From assembly GCA_019671005.1 (NCBI GenBank), contig CM033714.1:84187909-84251908 (forward strand): a stretch of DNA of 64,000 nt, written 5' to 3'. The DNA is from Hibiscus mutabilis. Taxonomy: Eukaryota > Streptophyta > Magnoliopsida > Malvales > Malvaceae. The notes under the pieces are model-generated. The model ran no database searches and had not been told where the DNA came from. It was given only the letters and a program-made list of their open reading frames with translations. The translations under genes were made by a program, and so were the position numbers. Shown here in pieces: positions 35,563 through 48,208 of this stretch. Positions within the stretch are counted from its first letter, which is position 1; each line of letters begins with the position of its first letter.

Positions 35563-38500
35563 ATGTACATAGGTTCCATGAGAAAGTCTTTCAAGGACTC
35601 TCTTAAAGTGCTTGAAGCTGATATCCAACATGCCAATACTCTGTAAGTTTCCTTAATAACAATAACATAATTCTAGGTTTTTGGTTCTTGTTTTGTCTTT
35701 ACTTTAGTTTCTGTTTGAAATGAATGTTACTGTTCACAATGCTTGAAGCTTTGTTTTCCCCTGAAAATTTTAGACACATGGTTCCCTGTTCATGATTGTG
35801 AATCATCTTTCACTTGTCCAGCAAACTGTTATCATCGTTTCCATTTTGAGTTTTGACTTAAGCCCAAAGTTCTTCCTCTTCAGTTCCTCTCATCCAAGGG
35901 ACAAGGCATTTGATTCTTTGCCCTTTCCAGAAAAAAATGGGTGTTGAACATTTTTCCATAGTAGGTTGAGTTGATTTCTCTCAGCTTATTTTGGTCAGCG
36001 CTGCATTTAATATTTCTGGTTATAGTAGGTTGAGTCGGTTTCTTCTTGCACTGACAGTTTTCCCCTAATACAGGCACTAGATATGGGGCATCTTAATTAT
36101 GGGTGCTATTTTTGTTTATAAACCTTTTTCTTTGGAAATGTTAGAGCAAAGCCAGTGTTGAAGATTCTTTTCAAAGATTGCAAGTTTGCATGTGTCGTGT
36201 GGGGCATTTTTTCGTTATCTTGATAAATCTATTCCATCAGATTTCACGTGACCAATGGGTTCCACTTGATTGTACTGCTGTCACTAATGTGATTTTTTCA
36301 TCTTTTTCATCCCTATACTTGTAATATAAGCATCACTCATCACTCATCAATGGTTGGTCCCAGCTCAATAATGGCATTTATACAGTGTTTTGATTCTTTA
36401 ATATCTTATGCAGATACATATGTACACAAGCGTTTATGTCTTTTGGGTTTGTAAAACTGATCCATTGAGAGATGATATCTTTGTGATTGCTGAAACAAGG
36501 GTCCCAAAAGTTGTTAATGCAGTTGTTTTGCAATTAGTTCTTTTGGATAGTTCTGTATAATTTCCTTTGCAGCTGTGGGTGCCGATATATTTTGACCCTA
36601 TTGGTTAGTATTATCTATATGTTACTCATTCTGCTTAAATGTTCATTGTGCAATGGAAACTACAGGGCTTCGGATTTTCCAAGGGAGTACGATGGTGCAT
36701 GCCTTCAAATGAGAATGTCGTACAGTCCAGCCGCGCACCTCTTCCTGTTTTTGGTGCAGTGGACTGACTGCAACCTTGCTGGAGCACTTGGGCTGTTAAG
36801 AATACTAATTTACAAGGTTATATTTCGTTACTTTGAGGTTAACTCGTTTCATAATGAGGGGTGTTAGCTGATTTTGATTTTGCTGTTGTATCATGTTTTT
36901 CAGGTTTATGAGGATGGAACTACCACCATGTCTACGCAAGAAAGGAAAGCCAGCATAAGAGAATTCTATGGTATCTTCCTCAATCTGTGTTCTGGTTCAC
37001 TTATAGAAAGTAATTCTTATTTTGAGTTATCCTAATGCTTCTGAATTCATACTGTGTCCAGCTGTTATCTATCCCTCTTTACTGCAACTTCAGAGTGGTA
37101 TCACTGATACCGAAGATAAAAAACAGAAAGCAGTTCATATGGAAAGGTGCCGAAGAAGAGAAGATGAAGAGTACAGGCAACTTAATAATGTTGATTTTGA
37201 AAGAGAAGAAGAATGTGGTATATGCATGGAGATTAACAGTAAAATTGTGTTGCCAAATTGCAACCATGCTATGTGCTTGAAATGTTACCACGAGTGGTAT
37301 TCTTCCTCTTGCCTGCCCTGCATCCCCTTTTCCTTCTATCTTTTGCTTCATATACTTTCTATGTTTTTTGTTTTATTATCAGCAATGCATACATCCTCTA
37401 CAGTTCTGTTTTTACATGCCAAGAGTCATTAGTTCTACAGTTCCGACTCCCCAGTAATATATATGGCATAGAATTGGCCACTCTAGGATATTGATAGGTT
37501 TGTTGTCCTTTCTTGATATGTGTTTTACGAATGGAACCCATGAAGTGATGGAGCATAAGAGGATAGAATTTGCAAAGTAACCGGTAGATGTGTTGCTTCA
37601 AATGCTACTTAAAGCATGATGACGGAATTGAATCCTTGGAACTTATTGTCTAAAAAGCTTATGATGATGCAGCATTTAGAATGGTGATTATTATGGTTTC
37701 TTTACATCTTTGTAAGATGGAACCATGCATGTCGTCCGATTGTCCCCTGATGCTTTTGAGTGTTCTTGGGTCTTCTATCTAGTTTTTTGATTTCAACATC
37801 ATACCTATTTTCAAACTTCAGATATAAACTTTATCTGTATCCTCCATCTAGTAATCATCAGTTTTTGAAACCGCTGATGTCATCACTTCAGTAAGGTGTC
37901 TCGGGTTAGGCAAATTGCTGTAACACATAAGTAAAACACTGAGACTGGTACCTCATTGTTTGTGGTTCAGCTGTAAAGGCATGCTGACTGGTCTGAGGTT
38001 TCTAAAGATGATTTTTCGTTCCACCTTAAATATGAGGGAGCACTGTTGAATCTTACATGGATAGTGTTCTGGAGTAAGAATTCAGTAAATGTTCTTGCTT
38101 AATTCTCGATTTGCTATATATAGTTTCCTGATTATACAATACTTATCGATTGTCTCCATTTCTGGAAGGTTCAAAGTTCTGAACTACTGAAATGTATTAT
38201 TGTCTGCAATAAGATATCTGATCTCTTATTTGTAATAACTTTGCAATGACTGGTGCTTTGTGTCCAACGCATATCTAGACATATAATCTCCCAAAGACCA
38301 ACAAAATATACAGACAAAATTTAAAAGATTAAATGTTCCCGTGCTGGACACTCATACTCAAGTCTAAGTAACAGTGTACAAGTGTTAATTTCCTGCTTCA
38401 CTATAAGATTGTTTTTGATGATAATAAGGATCTGTTACAATGAATTGCAGGCGAGTGAGGTCACAGTCATGCCCCTTCTGCCGGGATAACCTTAAGAGAG

Positions 38501-38661
38501 TTAATTCCGGGGATCTCTGGGTTTATACAGACGGCAGGGATATAATCGACATGGCCACAGTGACGAGGGAGAATCTTAGAAGGCTTTTCATGTATATAGA
38601 TAAGTTGCCACTGATTGTCCCTGATACCATTTTTTATACTTATGATTCCCATGTAAGGTGA
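35563..38661 (+). CDS. AIRP2: RING-type E3 ubiquitin ligase, AIRP2-like
   Basis: Five exons join in frame: 35563-35642, 36666-36816, 36904-36970, 37062-37296 and 38451-38661. The product is 247 residues, or 242 from the second in-frame ATG at 35578, which matches the Arabidopsis AIRP2 length and start (MRKSFKDSLKVLEADIQHAN). The body has YDGACLQMRMSYSPAAHLFL and a C3HC4 RING: CGIC, PNCNH, MCLKC, CPFC. The RING is split between exons 4 and 5. AIRP2-class ligases are cytosolic and act as positive factors in ABA and drought responses. All splice borders are GT...AG and no lesion is seen. Close paralogues exist in plants, so orthology to AIRP2 rather than a sister gene is not settled. Confidence 0.88.
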
Positions 38662-40359
38662 TATAAGTAAATTCTAGATTATCTTCCCGGTGGTCCGATG
38701 ATAGACTGCGCGTTTTCTCTTTGATTACATAAAGACCAAATCACTTGATTTGGCGAATTTAGATAAGCTGGTACTGCAGTGCTTTCTTCCCACTTCTCTC
38801 ACCTGTAGAAACAGCATGCCCCAAGTAATTATGGGTCGGTGGTGAAGTCGAGGTTAGCTCGTATAGGAACTGGTTAATAGTATTTGGTATATTTGTACAT
38901 GATTGTATAGCCCAAGGTTCAATAATTAAAAAAACACTTCCTAGTCTTTTATTGTGGCATTGAATCCCTTGAAAATGGAGGATGAACAATTAAACATGTT
39001 GCATGTTGCATGATTGTGCCAAAGGCATAATCAGTTGTTTTCTGTTACTGTGGCTTAAGCTCTCATGTTTATTTTCTCTTTTGCTGTCTTTTACAGTTTT
39101 CTTGTTTGAACAATAATCAATTCTGTATTTGTATTTATTAAATGGAAAATTTTCATTTTTCCGCATTCCGTGCACGAGCTAGTTTCTTCTCTCTCTATAT
39201 ATAATATGATGCTTTCAAAAGTCAACCCTTGAGGAAATGAAAAATCAAGGGTCATGTTTAACTAAAGAAAATTTTATTAATAGGCATAAAGCTAAAAATA
39301 CTTTTTTACTAAATAGTTATTTTGACCTTTATTTTTTAGAGTAATTTAAATTTTGAATTAAAATGATTCTTTTGCAGATGAAAACTGTCAGTAAATGGTT
39401 GAATTCACATGATAAACTTATATGAGAATACATGTTGATATGGTAATATTGTATAAATAAATGAGTGAATCTAAAAAATATATTATTTAAGTCAAAAATA
39501 ATTTTATAAAATTATATAAAATACTTTTTATATTGACTTATTATTACGTAAGTTATTTTAAATTGTTTATTGTCAGTTTTTAATATTATTTATTCGCAAA
39601 AAAATTATTTTGATCTAAAATAAAACGTTTATTGTTCTAAAAAAATAAAATTTAAAGTGATCATTCAGTTAAAATTTAAGATATTTTCTCACTTTATGCC
39701 TTATTAATAATATAAAATAAATAAAATAAAAAATTGGAATGGATTCACGTCCAATTTAAAAATTTTAGTTCGAGCTCGACTCGTGGACATTGAAATTTAA
39801 CAGGTTGAGTACTGATTTAGCTTTTTATTTATATAAAAATATTCATTTTTTTTATATCGGATCAATAAGTTAACAAATCAAGTATTTCGAGTCTGACATT
39901 TATAAACGAACATAGTAAAAAGTCGAAATTCCAAGCTGGATTTCGTAAGTTAGAACCGTGCAATTAAATCAACACCGTCCATCCGTTAAAACCTTTTCTA
40001 TTTTTTTAGCTTCTCATCTATATTTTATATAAAGTAAAATTTTGATATATATATTATATGATTAATTTTACATAAATATGTATGTTTATATTATAAAATT
40101 TAAATTTTAAATTTTTAATATTAACTCTAAAAATTAAACCATATATTTTAAATTTTAAACCCTAAACTTTAAATCTTTAAATTAAAATTATTATCCCTCA
40201 AATTAAAAAGGGAGTGTGTATTAAAGTTTTTTCATTTTACATATACACCAAATTTCCATGTTTTGATTTTTTTTAATAAAGAAGCAAAATCATTTCCAAA
40301 GAAGGCATTGTTAGAAGATCAGGAAAGGGAAAACGAACGGTTGATAGAGAGAGATAGAG
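38662..40359. other. 3' flank of the AIRP2-like gene and AT-rich spacer
   Basis: Positions 38662-39180 are probably 3' UTR and flank. The rest is AT-rich. A decayed subtype B telomere-like MITE is at about 40025-40265. The last about 60 bp before 40360 are purine-rich (gagagagatagaga) and look like the 5' leader of the desaturase gene. Confidence 0.5.
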
Positions 40360-42025
40360 ATGGGGAAAGGAGGGGAAAAGAGAGCGGAAGATAAAGAAGG
40401 GATATTAATGGCGAATGACTTTTTCTGGTCATACACAGACGAGCCTCATGCTTCAAGGAGACGACAGATCCTCTCTCACTACCCTCAAATTAAAGAGCTC
40501 TTTGGCCCCGATCCACTTGCTTTTCTTAAGGTATTCATTCCCCTCTTTTTTTCTTCTTCCTTTTACTGCCATTTTAGATCCCAGGGAATGCAAATGCAAG
40601 TGGACTGAATCCATCTGATTTTGAGTTTTATTTTTTTGTTAATTTAGCTCAAAAGTTGGATCTTTCAACTCACATTGTTTGGGATTAAGCTCTTTTGATT
40701 TCATGGGTAGTTCTATTTCATTGAAATGGTTGTGTAGATTGGAGGAATCTACATCTCGTTTGCTTTGCCAACTTTCTGGAATAGTGATATTTTTACGCCG
40801 AATAAGCAGCATTTGCTTTATATATCTATTTGCAGATTGATTGGATTAGTTGTGCTGTAGCTTGTACTCATCAAGAACTTTTTAAGGTTCTAAAGTAGTA
40901 TTCTAGCAAAGAGAAATAAACTAGTTTTTAGTCAATTAATTTAGCTCCATTATTGTCTCTTTTAGTTATATTACTCAGATTTGGGTTTACAGAATCTGTA
41001 TGAGTGATATCCCCATTCATATACCTTTGGTATTTGAAAAGGTGGTGGTTCACATCAAATTTAGTTGGAGTCGAAATCAAGTTCCTACCAAAAACATTTA
41101 TTTTATTTGGTGTGATTATTGTTTTCCCTCTTTTGCTGGTCTTTTCAGATTAAGGAACTTTGAAATGATGGATAGATTCATTTGAAGATAATTGTATTTG
41201 CAGATTACTGTGGTTGTTTTACTTCAGCTATGTACTGCAATTGTCCTCCGTGATGCCGGCTGGCTGAAGATGTTGGTAATTGCCTATTTCTTTGGTTCTT
41301 TTCTCAACCACAATCTCTTCTTAGCCATCCATGAGCTCAGCCGCAATCTTGCCTTCTCCACTCCGGTTTACAACCGTTGGCTTGGGATTTTCGCTAATCT
41401 CCCTATCGGTGTGCCGATGTCCGTCACTTTCCAGAAGTATCACCTTGAGCATCATCGTTTCCAAGGGGTAGATGGCATCGACATGGATGTCCCGAGCCAG
41501 ACTGAAGCCCATCTTGTGACAAATGCTGTCTCGAAAGCTGTATGGGTCATCTTCCAACTCTTCTTCTACGCGCTCCGCCCTCTGTTTCTCAAACCCAAGC
41601 CCCCTGGTTCTTGGGAGTTCATCAACTTAACTATTCAAGTTGCTCTTGATGGTATCCTAGTTTACTTTTGGGGCTGGAAATCTTTTGCTTATTTGATCCT
41701 TTCAACATTTGTTGGTGGTGGAATGCACCCAATGGCCGGCCATTTCATCTCCGAGCATTACGTATTCAATCCAAAACAAGAAACATATTCTTACTATGGT
41801 CCCCTGAATCTTATGACTTGGAGCGTTGGCTATCACAACGAGCACCACGATTTCCCAAGGATTCCCGGGAACAAACTGCATAAGGTGAAGGAGATTGCTC
41901 CTGAATATTACGAAGGTTTGGATTCATATAAATCTTGGAGCCAGGTAATTTACATGTATATTATGGACCGGAGCGTCGGCCCTTTTAGCCGAATGAAGAG
42001 GAAGCTCTCAAAAAGATCCGAATAG
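40360..42025 (+). CDS. DES1: Sphingolipid delta(4)-desaturase DES1-like, with altered His box 1
   Basis: Two exons, 40360-40530 and 41204-42025, encode 330 residues. This is the plant delta4-desaturase length. The N-terminal FFWSYTDEPHASRRRQIL matches the family's Lipid_DES segment, followed by membrane-spanning stretches. Family enzymes insert a delta4 double bond into the long-chain base of ceramides in the ER, using a diiron centre held by three histidine boxes. Box 2 (HLEHH, residues 137-141) and box 3 (HNEHH, 268-272) are intact. Box 1 reads HELSRN (100-105): residue 104 is Arg (CGC, 41342-41344) where the family has His (CAC or CAT). This residue is normally a metal ligand, so the product is predicted to be weak or inactive, though the frame is otherwise perfect. 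The start fits the family N-terminus. Confidence 0.9.
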
Positions 42026-42604
42026 GCCTTTCCCATTGTGCTCTCTCCCCTTCCACCCTTGGTTCCATAGGAGGTTAGCTGGATATTGTTATTGTTTGTA
42101 ACATTCTTGAGGAATCAAATTTCTATTATGTAGTTTTAGATGATGAACTTATTATTTATTGATTGGTCATTGACACTTGACAGTAATCATCTTTTGCATT
42201 GAAGATACAAGCAAGACATTGATGATATGAGGGCCAAAGCTGCCCCCTTGCTTGGTTGTGCTTTCATGGTGTTTTCGGCTTTCATTTGCCGATGTCATCT
42301 CGCTAATGATATCGGATTTGCTGCAATTCTTTCACATATTAATCCGTTTATTGTCGATTCGAAAGAACCTATTTTCACATGCGAAAATGGGAAGTTGCAA
42401 GCATACATTTTGTGGTTTACCTTTATTATTCTTATTATTATCGTTTTTTCCCCTCATAATTTATTAATGTTATTAGGTTAATATTTAAATTTATTTTTTA
42501 AATGCATGAAAGGCAAGCACCTGATTTTAACTAAGTTACAAACAATGTCCATTAGACGTGAAACCTCCCTTTTTCAATTTCTGTATATAAAAAAATATAT
42601 GATT
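42026..42604. other. 3' flank of the desaturase gene
   Basis: Probable 3' UTR and flank. The open frames at 42227-42481 have no recognisable domain and sit directly after the gene, so they are not called. Confidence 0.5.
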
Positions 42605-42965
42605 CATTGGCGGTAGAAACATTTTTGTTTTCACAAGCGTTTTACTTTTAGGGGTTAGGAGTTTAATTTAGAGTTCATAGTTTAGGTGTTTAGGTTTATG
42701 TGCTTAGAATTTAGAGTTTGTTGTTAGAATTTAGTGTTAGGGTATAGGGTTTAGAAGTTAGGATTTAAGGTAACATGATAGAAATTTAGGTTTTTACATA
42801 TAACCTTTAAATTTTAACCCTAAATTCAAACCACTCTCTCTAAATTTTAAGCACATAAACCTAGACTCCTAAACTATGAACCTTAAATTAAATCTCTAAC
42901 TCTTAAAATTAGAACGTTTATGGAAACAAAATATTTCTATCGCCAGTGTATGGTATAATTATCCA
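42605..42965. mobile_element. MITE of telomere-like-repeat family, subtype A, second copy
   Basis: Left end ttggcggtagaaacattttt and right end atttctatcgccagtgtat are inverted; the next inner phrases (ttttcacaagcgttt and aacgtttatggaaac) are also mirrored. The interior runs from ttaggg-type units to ccctaaa-type units, exactly as in the copy at 17613. An (AT)n tract follows. Confidence 0.55.
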
Positions 42966-43079
42966 TATATATGTATATATATATATATATAATTTTGTCA
43001 GTTTAAAATGGTTTTAATTATACTAGTTTCTAATACCACATGTGTTGCATATGATTTTATATATATTTATTTTGGGCAA

Positions 43080-43345
43080 AACTTTGATATACAGGCTGTG
43101 TAAAATTAATTTTACAAAAGCCTGTGTATTTATACTATAAGAACCCAAATTTTAAATTCCTAACCCTAACAAACTAAACCCTAAATCTTAAACCCTATAC
43201 ACTAAATTCTAAACACTAACCTTAAATTCTAAACCCTACAAGCTAAACCCCTAAATCTTAAACCCTAAAACTAAAACCCTAAAACTAAAAGGCACGTGTA
43301 AACTAAACTTTTAAGTTTACACGGCTTGTGTATCAAAGTTTTTTT
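43080..43345. mobile_element. MITE of telomere-like-repeat family, subtype B
   Basis: Left end aactttgatatacaggctgt and right end cggcttgtgtatcaaagttt are mirrored. The interior is a long run of degenerate ccctaaa units. It is the best-preserved B copy. Confidence 0.55.
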
Positions 43346-44142
43346 CATTTATTTTTAATTTATTATTTTACAGTATTTTACACTGCTCTCTACGGTTGAT
43401 ATAATTTTAATTCTCGATGTTTGTATTGGATCTAAAAATATTTTTTACATATATAATTGATTAAGACTAAATACATGTAAATTTAAAATTAAATTACTAC
43501 AATATATAAATTAAATTTAAAATGAAAACAAAATTGGTATAGTGGTAAATGGAAAATTTAGCCATCAATAATTACAACTTTTATCAGTTTGACCCTTATT
43601 TTTTTTTAGACAACAGTCAAATTTGGCCCTTAACCTTCCATAAAGAGTAAAATCACTATTACCATAATTCTATATTACCATAAAGTACATGTGGGTTATC
43701 ACATGGACAGTCACTTTAAAACCGTAGAATGTTTCCAGACAAAACTAAAAAAAATAACTAGAATAAGATGAAACTCCTTTTAGTTGTTTAAATTATTTGT
43801 TGATGTGGCTTAGTTTATATCAGGCTACAGTATCTGTTATATACCTAAAATTTCATTATGAGAATATTCCAAAATCATCAAATCTAAAATAAAAGCTTTT
43901 CCATGTGCCACGATAAGCAAAATCAGACCCTTCCCACGTTAATTAGCATAAATGTTTTGAAGGGTTAAATAAGGTGGCAACTGACGAGGGGCAAACTACA
44001 GAACAAAATAAAAATGTTTCTTCGCTGAAACGGCCCCAGACACGACTTTATCGATCAATAGTAGCATGTCAGCAACATGATGGATCTCTCCTATGCTATT
44101 TAGCCAATAAAGACTGTACCGAACTTTATTTTTCACCTCTTG
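43346..44142. other. AT-rich intergenic DNA
   Basis: No supported gene is seen. The 43974-44189 plus-strand frame overlaps the 3' end of the minus-strand CX3C gene and has no domain. Confidence 0.45.
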
Positions 44143-46295
44143 CTACGCTGATGTACTTGGTACATCTTCGGCACGTTCATTGGGTGTAGTGGATGGCGGA
44201 GGTTTCACCACTGGAGGAGGACTGGGCGGCAATGGTCTCGGTCTGACTTGTGCAACTATCTCTTTACATATTTCAAACTGCAATGTGTAAAGAAACATGA
44301 GATTGTGGATAAAACGTGGGTGAAGAAAGCAAATGATAAGTTCTTTAAATTTTACGACCTCACACCAACCTTATAACCACATCCAGCTACACAAGCATTG
44401 AAGCATTCATGTACGTTAAAAAAAAACGATGAATTTAATAGTATAATATTTTACCAAAAATATTGCTTATTTCACTAATCCGTATTACGAATTCTTATAA
44501 TTTGCCCAATTGCACTGCATATACATCCTTATGCTTTGAATTATGAGATGTTTGAAGAACACATTCCGAGTCACATGTATCTCCACAAAATAAGAGTATT
44601 AATGTTCTTCAAACCACAGCACTTCCACCTTTAATTTCTGTGCGAGTGCTGTATTAAGAAAGCTATAGGCAAGACTACAAGGGAATCTAGCTTTACTAGC
44701 ACAGAGACAGTACCTTGGGGAGCTATTGGGAAAGTTATGTCATTGTAATGGATTTTACCTTTTTTTGCAATAATTTCAAGTGTGTGTGTGTGTGTGTCGG
44801 GTTTTGTTTGATTCATACCGATCCCAAGAACATTTCAAATATAATCAAGCAGCATCACAGGTTATAAACTCCAGAGCGCCCTAAAACCACTTACGGGAGA
44901 ATATTACCTTTGATACACATAAAAACTAAGTTCGTTGTGCCCCAACCTGTCTAACACTAAAAAGCAATAGCAAACCAGTGTAAAAAAATCAACTCCGGAT
45001 AGCTGAAGTGAACACCAAACTCAAAAAGTACTAAAATCTTTTCCTAGATTACAGCACTAGATTTCTAAATATAACATAATTTGACTAAATTTGCGTAATA
45101 GCAGACTTTCAGAGGTTCATTATTTCAAACATGAAAAACAGAAAGAGTAAACATAAAAAGCAGATCAAACTGAGCAAACAGCCATTCTACCATATCAGAC
45201 AAGAAAAAGTACGAAATAAACGACAAAATCTAGGGTCATTACAGGTGAGGAAATGGTGTAAAAATGGCTACAAGATGAAGTACCTGAGAGTAATTGGCAG
45301 CCCCAGGGGAGCGATCAATGTAAGAACTCCATTTCTGGTCCTTTAATACAGGATCCTTATAGCATATCTCATCACACTCTGATATACCTAAAAAGCACAT
45401 AATCATAAAAGTAAAAATATAATCAGCTTCAAAAGATATACCGTTTCACCGGTGTATTATAACACTAGATTCGCTAAGGTTGGTTACCATGAAATCATTA
45501 TGAATGGTCTGAAGAATATTAAATGCTTGATACAGTAATCAATAACAACAGACCATTATTTAGAGAGACTAATTCCTCGTAAATATGAACCAATCACCGG
45601 AAAGCCGAACTAACGACATCAAAGCAGTGATTAAACCAGGTTCGAAGAAACATACAACGGTTTTCAAACGAAAAGAAACAAAACAATCAATACAAAAATG
45701 CTTACATTCTTCCAATGTCTCTCCATCCGCACTACACCCTTTTTTGCAGAACACTCTCCCTACAAGAATTTGAGATTGTTAGTAGCGTTCATAGATAGCT
45801 GACATACAAATATATTTCTCAGAGGCGGAAATTAAAATGAAGATAATCCCAAATTCATCTTATAAGCAAGTAAGCAAAAATAATTTGACCTCATTACACA
45901 AGTACACGAAATGTGGGAAACTGATTGCCAATTTTTAGCTCACGTTATCATAAATCAACAACCAAAACTTGCAACAGAGGCGGAGTATCCATTCAAAAAC
46001 ATTTGGAGAAATCACTCTCAATTCGTACAAATAAAGCAATAAAACACCAAAATTCACAATGATAAATAAATAACGAATTAAATGGAACCTTGATCTTGAC
46101 GGAAGAAGCTTCAAATACAACCAATTATATAAAATAAACAAAATACTAAGATCTATTAAATCGATGGAAAATTAGTAAAAGAAGAAGAAGAAAGATTTGA
46201 AGGAAAAAATAAATAATACATGGAATTTGCGTGAGAGCGGCGTATTTGTCAGTGCATTGACTTCCACAAGGAGAAGCCCATTGCTCAGGTATCAT
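44143..46295 (-). CDS. Conserved plant protein with a ladder of CX3C motifs; one splice acceptor broken
   Basis: Minus-strand exons 46295-46220, 45759-45706, 45387-45284, 44408-44370 and 44277-44143 join in frame to 135 residues. Cysteines sit at 10/14, 30/34, 44/48/52, 80/84/88 and 95, giving repeated CX3C spacing (CGSQC, CKKGC, CISECDEIC, CFNACVAGC). The C-terminal tail is Pro-rich (PLPPSPPPVVKPPP). I recall similar unnamed plant proteins but no function. Exons 1, 2, 3 and 5 have GT and AG borders. The 39-bp fourth exon is preceded by AT (44410-44409) instead of AG. Skipping it keeps the frame and would remove residues 79-91. The start at 46295 follows an A-rich context; an upstream in-frame ATG at 46388 is possible. 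CX3C spacing recalls intermembrane-space disulfide proteins, but this is only analogy. Confidence 0.7.
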
Positions 46296-48208
46296 TTTTT
46301 TCCTTTCTCCAAACGCGGCGTCTCCAACGGACGAAACTTGGAACTTCGGTTTTTTAAAGCTTGGGGTTTCGGAGGTAATTGCAATCAAGGGTATTTTGGT
46401 AATTTACAGTTTGATATATATGGTTTAGGGCAAATTTTTTTGGATAAATTAAGTAAATTATCGTTGAGCTCTATTCTCAAATTTATTTTGATCCATAAAT
46501 ATTTAATTTGTTCACTGAAGTTTAAACATTAATTTTTTTGTTAACTTTATTACGATGTCTATTTTTCGACGAAATGATAAATTTTTTTAAGATTCAAACA
46601 GTGAAAAATTTCATTTGTACGAGAGAAATAATATACTTAGAAACATATTCCATTTGACAATGGAGGAGGGAGGTCAATGAGATAGAAATTATAAAACTTT
46701 TACCCATTTTGTAGATTTCGAGACATTTTTTGACGAAATAAAGGTCATATTCGAACTTAAGAGTTTGAGACAAAATAACTGATAAAATTAAAGATAGAGT
46801 GAACACTATCTGCAGTCGTCGACGATGACATCCAACAACGGCGAATGATAGATGATGTTTATATCACAACGCCGTAAAAATATTACCGAAAGAATGACAA
46901 AAATATTTAATTTTTAAACTTCAATAATCAAAATAAGTTTGAGAGATATGATTTATATAGTTTTTTTTTGCCAAATATGATTTAGGTAATTAGGATTTAG
47001 GACCGCCCGGCATTTTGATTGCCTTTGAACTTTTTTCAGTCATCTGTATAAATTCAAGTTGCTCCATTTTTCATGACAAAACAATAAGTCTGAACTGACT
47101 CTTGGGTTTAAAGATGTCCATGCTAGATCCTCTAGCATCTACTTGTGCATTTATAGGGCAAACCAAAAGATAATTTCCATTGGCTCATATTTTAGTTTTT
47201 TTACTAGGATTTATTGGTTTTTTACATTTTCTTCTCCTCGTTGATTTTAGGGTAAATTATATTAGAGGTCACTTAGTTATAAGTTTAGTAATAAACATTT
47301 TATTCTTCTTCTAAAAGTAACAACTTAACCACTCAATTATATGTTAGGAACAAACATGACACTTTTCTTTTAAAAGTAACAATTCAATCGCTTGATTATA
47401 GGTTTAGAAACAAACAAGTCATTCAATTAAAATTTTGTGACAAACAAGTCACTTTGTCATTAAAATTGAAATAAAAACTTGGTATAATAACAATTTTAGT
47501 CCTTGAAACTTATACGTTTTATTAATTTGAAATAATTTAATAAATTTAATCCTCCATATTTAAAATTAAAATTGATTTTTTATTTTCATTTTTATGATTA
47601 AAAAATCAAGCATACATAATTTTTAATAATAAATATAAGTTTAAAGAAATATATATATTTATTTTTATAAATTTTACATTCTATGGATTTTTTATTTTTA
47701 TGATTTTATTCAAAAATTTTGTTTTTTTTTTAGATTTTTCAATATTATTTATATTTATATACGTAACAACAAAGCGTGATTGAGCCCTAAAATTTTAATA
47801 AAAAAATAGATTGTGGTACATGATAGACAGAATGGAAGCATATACTGTAAACTGACAAATACAATTTTTGAGAGGGTTTCTCACTTATAAATGCAATGGG
47901 ACAAAATATCATTAATTTTTTCATTGAGACTATTTATTAGGTTTGTAAGAAGTTTATATATTCTTTATTACGTATCAAATAAACATTTCTCAAATTATAG
48001 GAATAAAGAAAATTTTTATTAAACCTCAACGAGAGTTTAAATATTGCCCTAATACCATTTTTATTTCAATCAAAGCGTAATTTAGATCTCTCTTATTCAT
48101 ACAATAAAAACAGCTAATACATTGGAATCCAAACATATGTCAAACTGTCTGGTTATTACATTACTTTTATTTTTGATAGAACCCATAGTTTATATAAATC
48201 TATGACGA
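46296..48208. other. Intergenic DNA with a dispersed repeat
   Basis: No gene is seen. Positions 47255-47570 hold the second copy of the repeat found split in the CBSX5 intron (gggtaaattata, caagtcattcaattaaaat, cttgaaacttata). The rest is AT-rich. Confidence 0.5.
47255..47570. repeat. Dispersed repeat, continuous copy (split copy at 17195 and 18755)
   Basis: It begins agggtaaattatatt and continues with cacttagttataagttta, then caagtcattcaattaaaat and aataacaattttagtcc. This order covers both separated parts in the CBSX5 intron. Confidence 0.5.

Noticed and set aside
42227..42481. Two overlapping plus-strand frames after the desaturase gene
   Set aside because: They directly follow the desaturase stop, overlap each other in different frames, and the sequence has no conserved domain; more likely 3' flank.
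44370..44408. Reading the CX3C gene's fourth intron as an AT-AC (U12) intron
   Set aside because: The donor at exon 3 is GTACTT, not ATATCC, and the end is AT rather than AC; a mutated AG is simpler.
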